Positions 9,503-19,169 of a stretch of 35,831 bases of DNA are shown piece after piece. The position numbers were made by a program, and so were the translations under genes. The notes below the pieces were generated by a model. It was not told the DNA's origin, did not search any database, and saw only the letters and a program-made list of their open reading frames with translations. The stretch comes from an uncultured Nitrosospira sp. (lineage in GTDB: Bacteria > Nitrospirota > Nitrospiria > Nitrospirales > Nitrospiraceae), in contig CAADGK010000086.1 in assembly GCA_900696515.1 (NCBI GenBank), positions 1 through 35,831 of the forward strand, written 5' to 3'. The stretch's first letter is position 1; each line of letters opens with the position of its first letter.

Positions 9503-9886
9503 TTAGACATCGACGAGCATGCCACAGAGATTGATGAACACCCGCACGTTGCCAGTGGCCTCTTTACGCGCGACCGAAAAGATGAGATCAGACTTTGGGT
9601 CTGCATAGAGCATGGCTTCCTGGCTCCCAAAATACCTTGTCGGAAATTCGGGCTCGGCGAGTTCAGAAATGCCGGTCGGCGCAACGGGATAGATGCCGTG
9701 GACGGATTTCGTCGTCACCTGCAGGGCGTAGAAGAGGGGCTGGTTCGGATGTCCAAAGCCGTTGATGCCGAGAAATTTGATCTCGAATCGTTTCTTGGCA
9801 GGGATCGTACACACGACGGCATCTTTCACGCTTTCTCCGGCAGTCAGATTGACGACCGCGCCCGTTTGAAAAGGTCGTTGAGCCAT
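9503..9886 (-). CDS. conserved-looking small protein of unknown function
   Basis: 127 residues with no signal peptide or membrane segment. The composition fits a compact beta-rich domain: alternating stretches such as GAVVNLTAGESVKDAV, RFEIKFLGINGFG, FYALQVTTKS and VRVFINLCGMLVDV. The start is well supported because AAGGAGA lies about 8 bases before the ATG at 9886. I do not recognise the family. It lies upstream of the methyltransferase on the same strand with a 75-base gap and is divergent from ispH across a 259-base promoter region. No function is proposed. Confidence 0.75.
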   Translation of the reverse strand: MAQRPFQTGAVVNLTAGESVKDAVVCTIPAKKRFEIKFLGINGFGHPNQPLFYALQVTTKSVHGIYPVAPTGISELAEPEFPTRYFGSQEAMLYADPKSDLIFSVARKEATGNVRVFINLCGMLVDV

Positions 9887-10038
9887 GTGAGTGTCTCCTT
9901 TTTACGATTCAGGAATCGAAGAGACAACAGTATCGGAGCTCATCATGAGAAGAAGCCTCACTCAGCACTGAGCCTACGGAGTAGGGGGGCGCGAGTCAAG
10001 CGGGCGAGTAGGGAGTGGCAGATAGTACATCATGCTGC

Positions 10039-10091
10039 CCGTCAATTCGGTTGACGGACCCCATGGATCTGACGTATCGTGAGCGATCCAT
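10039..10091 (+). promoter_or_regulatory. putative ispH promoter wrapped by two inverted repeats
   Basis: TTGACG (10051-10056) and TATCGT (10075-10080) are 18 bases apart. CCGTCAA (10039-10045) and TTGACGG (10051-10057) are a perfect 7-base inverted repeat over the -35. ATGGATC (10063-10069) and GATCCAT (10085-10091) are a second 7-base inverted repeat flanking the -10. A start near 10087 leaves a leader of about 59 bases. Confidence 0.45.
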
Positions 10092-10145
10092 ATTGTCAGC
10101 GTACAGGCTGTCTTGTAGAGCCTAAGCCAAGGAGCTACGACGACC

Positions 10146-11108
10146 ATGAAGATATACCTCGCCAATCCTCGTGGGTTTTGCGCCGGTGTCGATCGGGCGA
10201 TCGATATCGTGGATCTGTCGCTCAAGAAATACGGCGCGCCGATTTATGTTCGGCATGAGATCGTTCATAGCCGCCATGTCGTGAATACCCTTCGCCGGAA
10301 GGGCGCAGTCTTCGTGGAAGAGCTGAACGAAGTTCCTGAAGGGTCGGTGGTGATTTTCAGCGCACATGGTGTCGCGAAGTCGGTCTGGGAAGAAGCGAAT
10401 CAGCGGCGTCTGCATGTCATCGATGCGACCTGCCCGCTAGTGATCAAGGTTCATAATGAAGTGAACCGTGACTACACCCAGGGCTATGAACTGATTCTCA
10501 TTGGGCATGCCGGTCACCCGGAAGTGATCGGGACGCTCGGGCAGGTGCCCGACAAGTTCCACCTCGTGTCATCGGTCGAAGACGTGGAAAAACTGAAGGT
10601 GGAGAATACGGTCAATCTCTCGTACGTGACCCAAACCACGTTGAGCGTGGATGAATGTCGGGATATTGTCGGCGCGCTGCATAAGCGGTTTCCGAATATC
10701 AAGGGCCCTCATCAAGAAGATATCTGTTACGCCACGCAGAACCGCCAGAATGCAGTCAAAGAGTTATCACGTCTCGTGGATGTCATTCTGGTCATCGGGT
10801 CTCCGAACAGTTCCAATTCGAACCGGCTACGAGAATTGGGAGAGCAGTGCGGCATTCCCTCCTACCTTATCGACTCGGCTGCCGATATTGATCCGGTCTG
10901 GCTTGAAGGAGCCAAGGCAGTCGGCATTGCCGCTGGCGCGTCGGCGCCGGAGATCCTGGTCACGGAAGTGGTCGCATTCTTGCGAGCGGCAGAGCCGTTC
11001 GAAGTCGAGGAGTTAACTGTGATCGAGGAAGATGTCGAGTTCCTTCTGCCGAAGGAGTTGGTTCAAATCGAGTCCTCGAAGAAGCCGATGGCCGGTATTC
11101 CCAGATAG
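10146..11108 (+). CDS. ispH: 4-hydroxy-3-methylbut-2-enyl diphosphate reductase
   Basis: Last step of the MEP pathway: the iron-sulfur enzyme reduces HMBPP to IPP and DMAPP. The 320 residues carry the three cluster cysteines Cys12 (NPRGFCAGV), Cys96 (DATCPLV) and Cys194 ([11 protein letters not shown]). Family motifs [34 protein letters not shown] and GASAPE are also present. AAGGAG lies 11 bases before the ATG at 10146, longer than ideal, but the start gives the canonical N-terminus [15 protein letters not shown]. The gene is monocistronic and has its own promoter. dxs and ispG of the same pathway are 12-15 kb downstream, and the products feed the squalene-hopene route encoded between them. 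Confidence 0.98.
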   Translation: MKIYLANPRGFCAGVDRAIDIVDLSLKKYGAPIYVRHEIVHSRHVVNTLRRKGAVFVEELNEVPEGSVVIFSAHGVAKSVWEEANQRRLHVIDATCPLVIKVHNEVNRDYTQGYELILIGHAGHPEVIGTLGQVPDKFHLVSSVEDVEKLKVENTVNLSYVTQTTLSVDECRDIVGALHKRFPNIKGPHQEDICYATQNRQNAVKELSRLVDVILVIGSPNSSNSNRLRELGEQCGIPSYLIDSAADIDPVWLEGAKAVGIAAGASAPEILVTEVVAFLRAAEPFEVEELTVIEEDVEFLLPKELVQIESSKKPMAGIPR

Positions 11109-11132
11109 CGTAGAAGGTGAAAACAGCGATCG

Positions 11133-11190
11133 CTTGCCCGGTTCCCCCGCCCGAATGAAGGGGGCACCGGTGCAGGCAGCTGGTGGGCAA
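11133..11190. other. structured stem region after ispH
   Basis: CCGGT (11138-11142) pairs with ACCGG (11166-11170) and CCCCC (11144-11148) with GGGGG (11160-11164), with one mismatch between them and an 11-base loop. An outer TTGCCC (11134-11139) could pair with GGGCAA (11185-11190) as an alternative. No T-run follows directly. It may slow or end ispH transcription. Confidence 0.35.
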
Positions 11191-11232
11191 CCGCTGATGT
11201 TTTATTTCCATTCCTAACAAAATCTATAAATT

Positions 11233-11259
11233 GTAGGGGGATTGATGGCTGCCCCCTAC
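11233..11259. terminator. hairpin in the ispH-smc gap, terminator-like
   Basis: GTAGGGGG (11233-11240) and CCCCCTAC (11252-11259) form a perfect 8-base stem with an 11-base loop. A T-rich tract (GTGTTTTGATTTTGATTT) follows, starting about 6 bases later, so termination is plausible but not classical. Confidence 0.4.
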
Positions 11260-11275
11260 CTGCTGTGTTTTGATT

Positions 11276-11304
11276 TTGATTTCCTCAGATCGCTATGGTA
11301 CAAG
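11276..11304 (+). promoter_or_regulatory. putative smc promoter
   Basis: TTGATT (11276-11281) and TACAAG (11299-11304), 17-base spacer, each 4 of 6 to consensus. It lies just behind the hairpin at 11233-11259, with a leader of about 65 bases to smc. Confidence 0.35.
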
Positions 11305-11376
11305 GTCGCGGAGTTTTCCGTTCCCGAGGTGTGTGCGTGGCGTGTGGGAATCTTACGTAATGACTAGGGTGAGCTG

Positions 11377-14300
11377 ATGCATTTAAAGACCATGAACATG
11401 ACGGGCTTCAAGTCGTTTGCTGAGGCGAAGATTGAATTTCCCGAAGGAGTGACTGCGATCGTCGGTCCGAATGGCAGCGGGAAAAGCAACGTCGTGGATG
11501 CCATCCTCTGGGTGTTGGGTGAACAGAGCACCAAGACGCTCAGAAGTGAAAAAATGGAGGATGTCATTTTCAACGGGACCGAACTTCGAAAGCCTCTGGG
11601 GATGGCCGAAGTCTCTCTGGTTATCGGCGGGCTTGATCCCACGATGATGAAGCTCGACGGAAGCTCGAGTCTTCCCAACGAGTTGACCGACATGCAGGAG
11701 ATGATGATTACTCGCCGCTTGTACCGTAACGGTGAAAGCGAGTATCTCCTGAACAAAGTCCACTGCCGGCTTAAGGATATTCGCAGTTTGCTGCTCGATA
11801 CGCGCGCGGGAAGCAAAGGGCACACGGTGATTGCCCAGGGGCAGATCGATCAGATCTTGAATGCGTCTCCTCAGGACCGGCGTGAGTTGATCGAGGAGAC
11901 CGCCGGCATCGTGCGTTACAAAAAACAAAAGGCCGAAGCGCTTCGTAAGCTGGAAGCGACGCAACAGAATCTTCTGCGTGTCAGAGACATCGTGGCCGAA
12001 GTCAAGAAGCAGTTGAATTCTCTTGAGCGGCAAGCGCGCCAGGCGCGGACCTATCAGACCTTGCAAGGGGAAGTTCGTGAAATTGAAGTGTCGCTGCTGA
12101 CCAAGGAGTTTCGAGTTTTGCGGAGCACCTTGCAGGAGGTCGAGAGCGAAGTCGTGAATCTCGACCAGCAAGAATCGGAGAAGGCGGCTGAACAGGCTCA
12201 GCTCACGACGGAGCTTGAACAGGCTCGTCTTGATGCGATCGGCATGTCCGACACCATAGGCGGGATCCGTGAAGAACTGGCAGGGATTGAACAGCAGCAA
12301 GCCCACGCGTTGACTGCGGCGGAGGTGGAACGGAGCCGTGGGCAATTGTTCGGGCAACAACAAGTACAAGAGTCGGCCGAACTCGAGGAACTGGTTCGTT
12401 CACAGGGCCAGGTTTCCGAGACCCTGCAGACGATTGAGGCGTCCTTGCGGTCAGCGGAAGAGGAAATGACGCTTCGGGTTCAGGCGCTCGAAGAGTTGGA
12501 TCAGGAGCTGACGCGATTGGTCGCTCAACGGGCAGCTGCCGTCTCGGAAGAGGAACGAGGCCGCAAGGATGTCTTGCAGCTGGCCGTTCTCGTGGCGAAT
12601 ACCGAGCAAGCTATCTCTCAATTAGCCAGACGGATGGAAGATCTCGTGGGGCGCGGCACACGGTTGACCGCGGAGCGGGAGGAGCTTGTCAGCCAGCGTG
12701 TCACGGCAATCGATCGGCATGAGTCCTTACGGAAAGAGTACGGCGAGGCCGACCGGCGTGTGTCGGAACTGCGTGCGGAGTTGCGGGCGGTGCAGGAAGA
12801 GGCGGCCCAGGCTGCGGGGAGCCTGCAATCGTTGGATCAGGTGATTTTGCGCCGGTCAGAGGAACTGGCGGGCGTCGATTCACGTCTTGAGGCACTTCAA
12901 AGTGTGGTGCGTGAAGAGATGGGCTATGGCCGGCAGGGCACACAACAAGGTCCTGCTCTGAAGTCGTGCGAGGGCGTACGGGATGCAATTGCCGAGTGGC
13001 TGGTCATTCCGTCCGGGATGGAGCGTGCGGTCGAAGCGGTGTTAGGGGAGCGCGTTCGCGGATGGTTCGTGGATGAACCGTCAGTCGGCAAACGGCTGGT
13101 CCGGTTTCTCCAGCAGGAGGCGCTTGGACGAGGCAGCTTTATCCCTCAGCGCCCGCGATGGGGCGGGGCCTCGGCACCCCTGTGGTGGCCGGCGATCGCT
13201 GCGGAACCCGGTGTGGTCGGACGAGCGGTGGATTTGCTTCAAACCGACGCGGCTCGAACGGCGGCTCGTGACGCATTGTTCGATCGCGTGGTGATCGTTC
13301 GTTCCTTGGAGCAGGCGGTGCAGCTGTGGGAACGACAGGAATGGGGGGCTCCTCAGGGACCGATCCTCGTCACGTTGGACGGGGAAGTTGTGGATGCCTC
13401 GGGCATCGTCACCGGCGGTCAGGTGAAAAGCACGCCCGGTTTGCTCGAACGTCGCCGAGAGGTGATCGATCTCGAAGCCAAGCGACTCTCGTTTGTGACG
13501 GAGCTTGATCAGAGTAAGCAACAACGGGATATGGTCGTGGCGGAGATTCAGATGCTGACCCAGCGTGACCGTCAGCTCGGAGATGATCTGCGTGAAGCCG
13601 AGATGCAGAATCTGTCGTTGCGCAAGGATGAGGAACAGCTTCAGCATGTGCTGGCCGATCTCGAACAGCGCGTACAAGCCGTGGATGCAGAGATTCAGGA
13701 AGGCTTCAATGAACGGGAGCGGGTGGAGGACGAATCACAGTCGGTGCAGGCTCAATTGGTGCAATGGATCGCGGAGAAAAACGGACAGGATACCCTGGTA
13801 TCGCGAGTACGAGAACGCTTGGGAGTGCTTGACCAGACCATGAATCAGCATCAGGAGCGTGTTACTCAGGCCAAGCTGACCGTGGAAGGGTTACGTGCGA
13901 AACGGGAACATGAACAACAGAATCATACCCGTGTTGTGCGGCAGATTCATGAGGCCGAGGAGCGGCGCCGGGCCTTGGGCGAGCATCTGAACAGTTTGAA
14001 GGGCTTGATCGAACAGTGCCGAGAGCAACAGGCGTTGCAAGAGACGCGTTGCCAAGATCTCGGTGTGACCGCCGGGCGGGTCAAGGGTGAGTTGATTTCG
14101 GCCCAGGAACGCCAGGCGCAGCACGTGGCCACGAGTCAAACGCTCGAAGCAGCCTTGGAGAACGTGCGACGAGGGATGTCGGTCATTCGTGATGCCCGTA
14201 TGACCGTGGAGGTGCGTCGTGCCGAGGTGCGGATGCACCTGGGCACGGTGGAAGGGACGTTGGCAGGGACCTATCAAATTGACCCTCAGGCGCTGGTCGA

Positions 14301-15057
14301 TATCCCGCAGCAAGCAGATGAGTCCGTGGGCGAGCCGGATGTCGTCGTGCGGAAGGAGACGGACGAGCGTTCAGACGTCGAGCTGAAAGAACAGCTGCAA
14401 AAACTCCGTGATCGCCTGGATCGCATGGGCCCCATCAATCTGGCGGCGATCAGCGAGCATCAGGAGTTGGAGGAACGGCACACCTTCCTGTCTGCCCAAG
14501 AGCAAGACCTCTCAAACTCAATTGCCTCTTTGAAAGAGATCATCCAGCGTATCAACCGGACCACGAAGGAGATGTTTGCCGCGACCTACGATGAATTGCA
14601 GCAGAAGTTCACCGAGGTGTTCGGGCAGTTTTTCCCGGGGGGACGAGCTGAACTGCAGTTGATCGAAGAACCGCCTTTGGAAAACGGAGAACCGTCCGGC
14701 AATCAAGAGCCTGGCATTGAGATTGTCGCGCAACCGCCAGGCAAACGGCTCAAAAGCATTACCATGCTGTCGGGCGGAGAAAAAACCTTGACGGCGATGG
14801 CGCTTTTGTTTGCGAGCTTCCTTATCAGGCCGACTCCGTTCTGTCTCTTGGACGAAATCGACGCGCCGCTGGATGAGGAGAATATCGGGCGGTTTACGGC
14901 GGTCCTGAAAGACTTGGCCCAGAATGCCCAATTTCTCGTCATCACACATAATAAACGCACGATGAGTATCGCCGACTCGCTCTTCGGCGTCACCATGGAA
15001 GAACCGGGTGTGTCGAAGCTCGTTTCCGTGAGGCTTGGGGATCTGCAGCCAGCCTAA
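11377..15057 (+). CDS. smc: chromosome segregation protein SMC
   Basis: 1226 residues, slightly longer than the usual 1150-1190. SMC dimers with ScpA/ScpB compact and help separate the chromosome. The N-terminal head has Walker [10 protein letters not shown] (about residues 30-38) and the Q-loop region (WVLGEQS). Two long coiled-coil arms flank the hinge at about residues 520-680, which includes [18 protein letters not shown] and [15 protein letters not shown]. The C-terminal head has the ABC signature LSGGEKTL (about 1130) and Walker [12 protein letters not shown] (about 1155). The His-switch region VITHNKRTM follows. ATG 11377 gives the typical start [21 protein letters not shown] stands just upstream. 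No scpA or scpB is adjacent. Overlapping antisense open frames inside it are shadows of its coiled-coil codon pattern. Confidence 0.98.
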   Translation: MHLKTMNMTGFKSFAEAKIEFPEGVTAIVGPNGSGKSNVVDAILWVLGEQSTKTLRSEKMEDVIFNGTELRKPLGMAEVSLVIGGLDPTMMKLDGSSSLPNELTDMQEMMITRRLYRNGESEYLLNKVHCRLKDIRSLLLDTRAGSKGHTVIAQGQIDQILNASPQDRRELIEETAGIVRYKKQKAEALRKLEATQQNLLRVRDIVAEVKKQLNSLERQARQARTYQTLQGEVREIEVSLLTKEFRVLRSTLQEVESEVVNLDQQESEKAAEQAQLTTELEQARLDAIGMSDTIGGIREELAGIEQQQAHALTAAEVERSRGQLFGQQQVQESAELEELVRSQGQVSETLQTIEASLRSAEEEMTLRVQALEELDQELTRLVAQRAAAVSEEERGRKDVLQLAVLVANTEQAISQLARRMEDLVGRGTRLTAEREELVSQRVTAIDRHESLRKEYGEADRRVSELRAELRAVQEEAAQAAGSLQSLDQVILRRSEELAGVDSRLEALQSVVREEMGYGRQGTQQGPALKSCEGVRDAIAEWLVIPSGMERAVEAVLGERVRGWFVDEPSVGKRLVRFLQQEALGRGSFIPQRPRWGGASAPLWWPAIAAEPGVVGRAVDLLQTDAARTAARDALFDRVVIVRSLEQAVQLWERQEWGAPQGPILVTLDGEVVDASGIVTGGQVKSTPGLLERRREVIDLEAKRLSFVTELDQSKQQRDMVVAEIQMLTQRDRQLGDDLREAEMQNLSLRKDEEQLQHVLADLEQRVQAVDAEIQEGFNERERVEDESQSVQAQLVQWIAEKNGQDTLVSRVRERLGVLDQTMNQHQERVTQAKLTVEGLRAKREHEQQNHTRVVRQIHEAEERRRALGEHLNSLKGLIEQCREQQALQETRCQDLGVTAGRVKGELISAQERQAQHVATSQTLEAALENVRRGMSVIRDARMTVEVRRAEVRMHLGTVEGTLAGTYQIDPQALVDIPQQADESVGEPDVVVRKETDERSDVELKEQLQKLRDRLDRMGPINLAAISEHQELEERHTFLSAQEQDLSNSIASLKEIIQRINRTTKEMFAATYDELQQKFTEVFGQFFPGGRAELQLIEEPPLENGEPSGNQEPGIEIVAQPPGKRLKSITMLSGGEKTLTAMALLFASFLIRPTPFCLLDEIDAPLDEENIGRFTAVLKDLAQNAQFLVITHNKRTMSIADSLFGVTMEEPGVSKLVSVRLGDLQPA

Positions 15058-15103
15058 ACGGCGGGCAACATGCAAGAGACGCGATGCTCACGGCAAGCTA
15101 TGG

Positions 15104-15128
15104 CAGCAGCTCGCTGGGCGAGCTGCTG
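15104..15128. other. perfect 10-bp hairpin after smc
   Basis: CAGCAGCTCG (15104-15113) and CGAGCTGCTG (15119-15128) enclose a 5-base loop, 47 bases after the smc stop. No T-run follows, so it is either a Rho-assisted end or an mRNA 3'-end stabiliser. Otherwise I see no gene in 15058-15476. Confidence 0.4.
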
Positions 15129-15476
15129 AAGGCTGGTTCTCCAATCTACGGTGTATCCTTCTTGCAGCTGAATCGTTCCGAGATAGACTCGGGCGGTCGC
15201 TCACCCTCAGTCCCTGAGCCGTTTGGCTGTTTCCAAAATTCAGGAATCGATTTTCCGACCGAGTCCGATTCGCGTGGGTAGTCGTTCGTCAACGCTCTGT
15301 CCGGGGAGGGGGCGAGCAATCACCATTGGGAGAACCGGCGGTGAATCATGGGGCAGGAACCTTCATGAAGGGTACGGGCTGGCCGGAAAGATTGTTTTTG
15401 TATGGGAGGCGGAGACGCTGGAGTATTCTGTGAGTATGTCAACCAGGGAGCTGGTACCGATATAAGGGGGATAATC

Positions 15477-15734
15477 ATGACACCTGTCCAAGGATCAGTC
15501 AGACACCCGTGTCCGCCGTCGGTCGACGATCTTGCTCGTGAGCAGGTGCTATTGGAGATACTATCCGCTTCCTGTGTGAGGAGTAATCGAGAGTCTGTTC
15601 GTCGGGAAGATAAGGCGAGACTGAAGCAGCCGGGTGATCATCCATTGGCCCCTGCCATGGGGATTATCAACGGGCTGCGGTTATCGGTTCTCCTATGGGG
15701 GGTTATTCTCTTGGGTGTTATGTTGATATGGTGA
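15477..15734 (+). CDS. small single-pass membrane protein of unknown function
   Basis: 85 residues starting at ATG 15477, chosen because AAGGGGG lies 7 bases upstream; the frame is open further 5' but without a better site. The first roughly 60 residues are polar with many charged residues (SVDDLAREQVLLEIL, ESVRREDKARLKQPGD). The last 20 form one hydrophobic helix ending the protein (LRLSVLLWGVILLGVMLIW), which suggests a C-terminal tail anchor with the body in the cytosol. I do not recognise the family. It stands alone between smc and the hopanoid operon. Confidence 0.5.
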   Translation: MTPVQGSVRHPCPPSVDDLAREQVLLEILSASCVRSNRESVRREDKARLKQPGDHPLAPAMGIINGLRLSVLLWGVILLGVMLIW

Positions 15735-16026
15735 TCCGCCTCTTATGCGGTAGTTTGGCATGGCGTCCGTAGTCGCGCCTCAAAGACGTACCCCTTAAGC
15801 GATCGCGGCACGTGCCGCCTCCGAGCAAACATCACCGGAATGCGATGGGAGGTGCATGAGCTTCATCGGAGTATTCGGAATGTTTTGTCAATGATCCTGT
15901 ATCAATAAGTTGATCAACAATCTGCCGGTAAAGACTCTGGTCGCCATGTTACTCTCCGTCTATTTCCGGATATCTCCGACAACCTGGATCTAGTCGATAC
16001 ATCAGGTACTTCTGTATCCGTCGCGC
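15735..16026. other. non-coding gap with a 14-base palindrome
   Basis: No convincing gene. GCGGCACGTGCCGC at 15805-15818 is a perfect palindrome, about 210 bases upstream of the hopanoid-operon promoter, and could be an operator. The rest shows nothing I can assign. Confidence 0.35.
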
Positions 16027-16055
16027 TTGACTCAATTTTAGGTGTCTGTTATAAC
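16027..16055 (+). promoter_or_regulatory. strong sigma70-type promoter of the shc-hpnG-mla operon
   Basis: TTGACT (16027-16032), 17-base spacer, TATAAC (16050-16055), each one mismatch from consensus. The predicted start near 16062 gives a 98-base leader, which contains a small hairpin AACAGG/CCTGTT with GAGA loop at 16090-16105. Confidence 0.7.
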
Positions 16056-16159
16056 GCTGCAGTACTTGTGTAGGGTTTTTCAATCACATAACAGGGAGAC
16101 CTGTTGTAGATGACGGTTTCTTACCCGCCGCCCTTTATTGTTTTGAGTCCTAATCATTC

Positions 16160-18343
16160 ATGAACCTCATTAAGGCGCTTTTTAACCGCCTCTCCGACAG
16201 TCTGCTCACCGGGACACCGGGAAGACTTGACCCTGCGGCCGAGTTCACCTCCGTGGCACCGCTTCGACTGGTTTCTGAAAATCCGGTCGTGCTTTCCTCA
16301 TTAGATTCGGCAACGGGCCGTCGTCCGATTGGTCATGCTGTGGGGCAGCCGGATTCGGTCGATGATGCGATCAAGCGGAGCCAATCGTGGTTTTTTTCCC
16401 GTCAGCATGCCGAGGGATACTGGGTCGCAGAACTGGAGGCTGATACAACCCTCACATCCGAATATTTGATGCTTCGCCGATTCCTGGATCGCGTGGATCC
16501 AGAACGGGAGGTGAGGGTGGTTCGATATCTCCAGGCCATGCAGCTTTCTGATGGCGGTTGGCCCATCTATTATGGAGGGCCGTCGGAAATCAGCGCCTCG
16601 GTGAAGGCCTATTTTGCACTGAAACTGAGCGGGGTATCCGCTGATGAACCGTTCATGATTCGGGCAAAGGAACGCATTTTAGCCATGGGGGGGGTGCTCC
16701 AGGCCAACGTATTTACGAAGATCACGCTGGCATTGTTCGATCAGTATGATTGGGAAGGGGTTCCCCACATGCCGGTGGAGATCATGTTGCTTCCCAAGAA
16801 TTTTTATTTCAGTATCTATGCCATCTCCTACTGGTCGCGAGCGGTCCTGATTCCGTTGCTGATTGTCTTTGCCCACCGGCCGGTCTGTCGGATTCCGCGC
16901 GATCAGGGGATCGATGAGTTGTATTCGGTTCCGCGCGAGGAGGTTCGGTACTGGAAGTATCCTCCGTTCAATAAAGATCAGGCCTGGTTTACCCCGCACA
17001 ACTTCTTTGTCGCCTTGGACTTCATGTTGAAGTTGTACGACCGCATGCCCATGCGGGCGTTGCGAGAAAAGGCCCTGGACAAGGCCGCGTCGTGGATGGT
17101 GGATCACATCAAAGGATCGGGGGGGCTCGGCGCGATCTATCCGGCGATGGCCAACTCCATCATGGCACTTGAATGTTTAGGGTACAAAAACAGTGATCCT
17201 CTGGTCATCAAGGCTCTGCGTGAGATTGAAGAACTGGAAGTCCATGATGCGGTGATGATGGACGGCGAGTCCGTGTCCACGCTGCACTTGCAACCGTGCT
17301 TTTCGCCTATCTGGGATACGGCATTGTTGACCAATGCGCTGATCGAGGCCGGTGTGCCGCAGGATCATCCATCGCTCCAGAAGGCAGGTCGCTACCTGAT
17401 GTCCCGGCAAACCCGGGCGGTAGGGGACTGGATCATCTCCTCGCCGAATGCACAACCAGGTGGATGGTATTTTCAGTTTGAGAACGAGCTCTATCCGGAC
17501 GTCGATGACTCAGCCGTCGTGATCATGGCGCTCTCTAAATTGAAGCTCCCGGATCAAGAGGGTGAACTGGACGAGTCCATGCACCGCGGCATGCAATGGG
17601 TCTTGGCCATGCAGGGTTCAGACGGCGGATGGGGAGCCTATGATAAAGACAACAACCGGGTTGTCTTCAACTATATTCCCTTTGCCGATCACAAGGCCTT
17701 GTTGGACCCCAGTACGGCTGATCTGGCCGGACGATGTTTGGAAATGCTCGGTGCCCTGGGTTATGACCGGACACATCCCTCTGCTGGACCGGCCCTGGCC
17801 TTCTTGAAGAAAGAGCAAGAACAGGACGGGAGCTGGTACGGGCGGTGGGGAGTGAACTACATCTATGGAACGTGGTCGGTATTGGCTGGTCTACGCGCCA
17901 TCGGTGAAGATCTTTCGGCTCCCTATATCCGCCGTGCCGTGTCCTGGCTGGAATCAAAACAGAATCCCGACGGCGGGTGGGGTGAGTCCTGTCTCTCCTA
18001 TCGAGACGACGGGGATTACCATGGAAAAGGAGAGAGTACGCCATCCCAAACCGCATGGGCACTCATGGGCCTGATGTCGGCCGGAGCGATCGATTCCTTC
18101 AGTGTCGCGCGGGGAGTGCAGTTCCTCATTCGGCAGCAAACGAAGGACGGATCGTGGCAGGAGATTGCCCATACCGGTACGGGATTTCCTCGTGTCTTTT
18201 ACCTTCGATACCATTGGTATTGCCAGTACTTCCCCTTGTGGGCGTTGGCGATGTATCGTAACCTGCGTGCTCGTGGAAAAACGCGGGCCGACGAACTTCG
18301 CCATCATCTCAAAGGGACTGATCTCTCTCGGGCCGAGCATTGA
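16160..18343 (+). CDS. shc: squalene-hopene cyclase
   Basis: Cyclises squalene to hopene/hopanol, the committed step to hopanoids; a monotopic inner-membrane enzyme. 727 residues, longer than the usual 630-680, mainly through about 65 extra residues at the N-terminus that look poorly conserved. The catalytic aspartate motif reads DVDDSA (447-452; family DXDDTA). QW-type repeats are seen as LSDGGWP, QPGGWYF, GSDGGWGAYD, QDGSWYGRWG, NPDGGWGES and KDGSWQE. No strong ribosome-binding site precedes ATG 16160. It is the first gene of the operon and overlaps hpnG by 4 bases. Squalene-making genes (hpnCDE) are not in the window. Confidence 0.96.
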   Translation: MNLIKALFNRLSDSLLTGTPGRLDPAAEFTSVAPLRLVSENPVVLSSLDSATGRRPIGHAVGQPDSVDDAIKRSQSWFFSRQHAEGYWVAELEADTTLTSEYLMLRRFLDRVDPEREVRVVRYLQAMQLSDGGWPIYYGGPSEISASVKAYFALKLSGVSADEPFMIRAKERILAMGGVLQANVFTKITLALFDQYDWEGVPHMPVEIMLLPKNFYFSIYAISYWSRAVLIPLLIVFAHRPVCRIPRDQGIDELYSVPREEVRYWKYPPFNKDQAWFTPHNFFVALDFMLKLYDRMPMRALREKALDKAASWMVDHIKGSGGLGAIYPAMANSIMALECLGYKNSDPLVIKALREIEELEVHDAVMMDGESVSTLHLQPCFSPIWDTALLTNALIEAGVPQDHPSLQKAGRYLMSRQTRAVGDWIISSPNAQPGGWYFQFENELYPDVDDSAVVIMALSKLKLPDQEGELDESMHRGMQWVLAMQGSDGGWGAYDKDNNRVVFNYIPFADHKALLDPSTADLAGRCLEMLGALGYDRTHPSAGPALAFLKKEQEQDGSWYGRWGVNYIYGTWSVLAGLRAIGEDLSAPYIRRAVSWLESKQNPDGGWGESCLSYRDDGDYHGKGESTPSQTAWALMGLMSAGAIDSFSVARGVQFLIRQQTKDGSWQEIAHTGTGFPRVFYLRYHWYCQYFPLWALAMYRNLRARGKTRADELRHHLKGTDLSRAEH

Positions 18344-19167
18344 CCCCCGCCGGTTTTCTTCCTGCGCTATCTTTGACCGGGCAGGCGAGTACGCGCATCG
18401 CCGTCTTTGCTGCGACACCATGGGAAATGAAAGCGATACGGTCGGCCTTTCATCCTGTGGTCGAACGAACTGCCGGTGGAATTCATGCGCTCGTGCATGT
18501 TGCCGGGGAACATGAATACTGGTTGGTTCAGACCGGTGTCGGTCCTGAAAAAGCACGGCAATGTGCCGCCCAGTTGCTTGATCACCAATGTTTCACGCTT
18601 CTGATTTCCACAGGGTTTGCCTGCGCACTGATCCCGGTAAGCATTGGCGCGCTCTTAGTCGGCCATGAGGTGGTGTATGGCGGTAGGGAAGGTCCGGTGT
18701 CCGTATCACCTAGCGATGTTCCGGGCGAAGAACGGGATCGTCTAGTCGGGTGGCTTCAGGCCATAGTGCCTGCGATGCACGTGGGTCGGTTTGTCTCGAC
18801 CGATCATGTGATCGGGAGTGCTCCGGAAAAACGAGCGTTTGCGGACAAGACGCAGGCGATCGGTCTTGATATGGAGAGTGCGGCCCTGGCTGTGGAAGCG
18901 AATCGAGCCCATACGCCGTTTGTCATCATTCGAACGGTCTCGGATCTTCTCGATGAGGATCTTCCGCTTGACTTCAATCTCTTTCTCAGGCCCACTGGGT
19001 GGCTCAAAGGGATCGGGAGTATTCTCGCAGCTCCGTCGTGTCTTTTGGGGCTTGGCCGGCTTCGTCGGCAGAGTGTGATTGCCGCCGAAGCGTTGACGGT
19101 GTTTTTCCGGCAGTATGCCGCGGCGATGGCTTATCACAGGCAGGAGCGTGTATCGGCACCGATGTGA
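18340..19167 (+). CDS. hpnG: hopanoid-associated nucleoside phosphorylase HpnG (adenosylhopane to ribosylhopane)
   Basis: 275 residues in the purine nucleoside phosphorylase/MTA-SAH nucleosidase fold: RIAVFAATPWEMKAI at the start, VGPEKARQCAAQLL, STGFACAL, and the ligand-binding block LDMESAALAVEANRAHTPFVIIRTVSD. In characterised hopanoid producers HpnG removes adenine from adenosylhopane, the product of HpnH, which is encoded 10 kb downstream here. It begins with TTG 18340, overlapping the shc stop (TTGA), which implies translational coupling; an in-frame TTG at 18373 is an alternative. Position right behind shc supports HpnG over a general MTA/SAH nucleosidase. Confidence 0.88.
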   Translation: MTPAGFLPALSLTGQASTRIAVFAATPWEMKAIRSAFHPVVERTAGGIHALVHVAGEHEYWLVQTGVGPEKARQCAAQLLDHQCFTLLISTGFACALIPVSIGALLVGHEVVYGGREGPVSVSPSDVPGEERDRLVGWLQAIVPAMHVGRFVSTDHVIGSAPEKRAFADKTQAIGLDMESAALAVEANRAHTPFVIIRTVSDLLDEDLPLDFNLFLRPTGWLKGIGSILAAPSCLLGLGRLRRQSVIAAEALTVFFRQYAAAMAYHRQERVSAPM

Positions 19168-19169
19168 TC

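Noticed and set aside
11383-12369. Long minus-strand frame inside smc
   Set aside because: Antisense shadow produced by the coiled-coil codon pattern of SMC.
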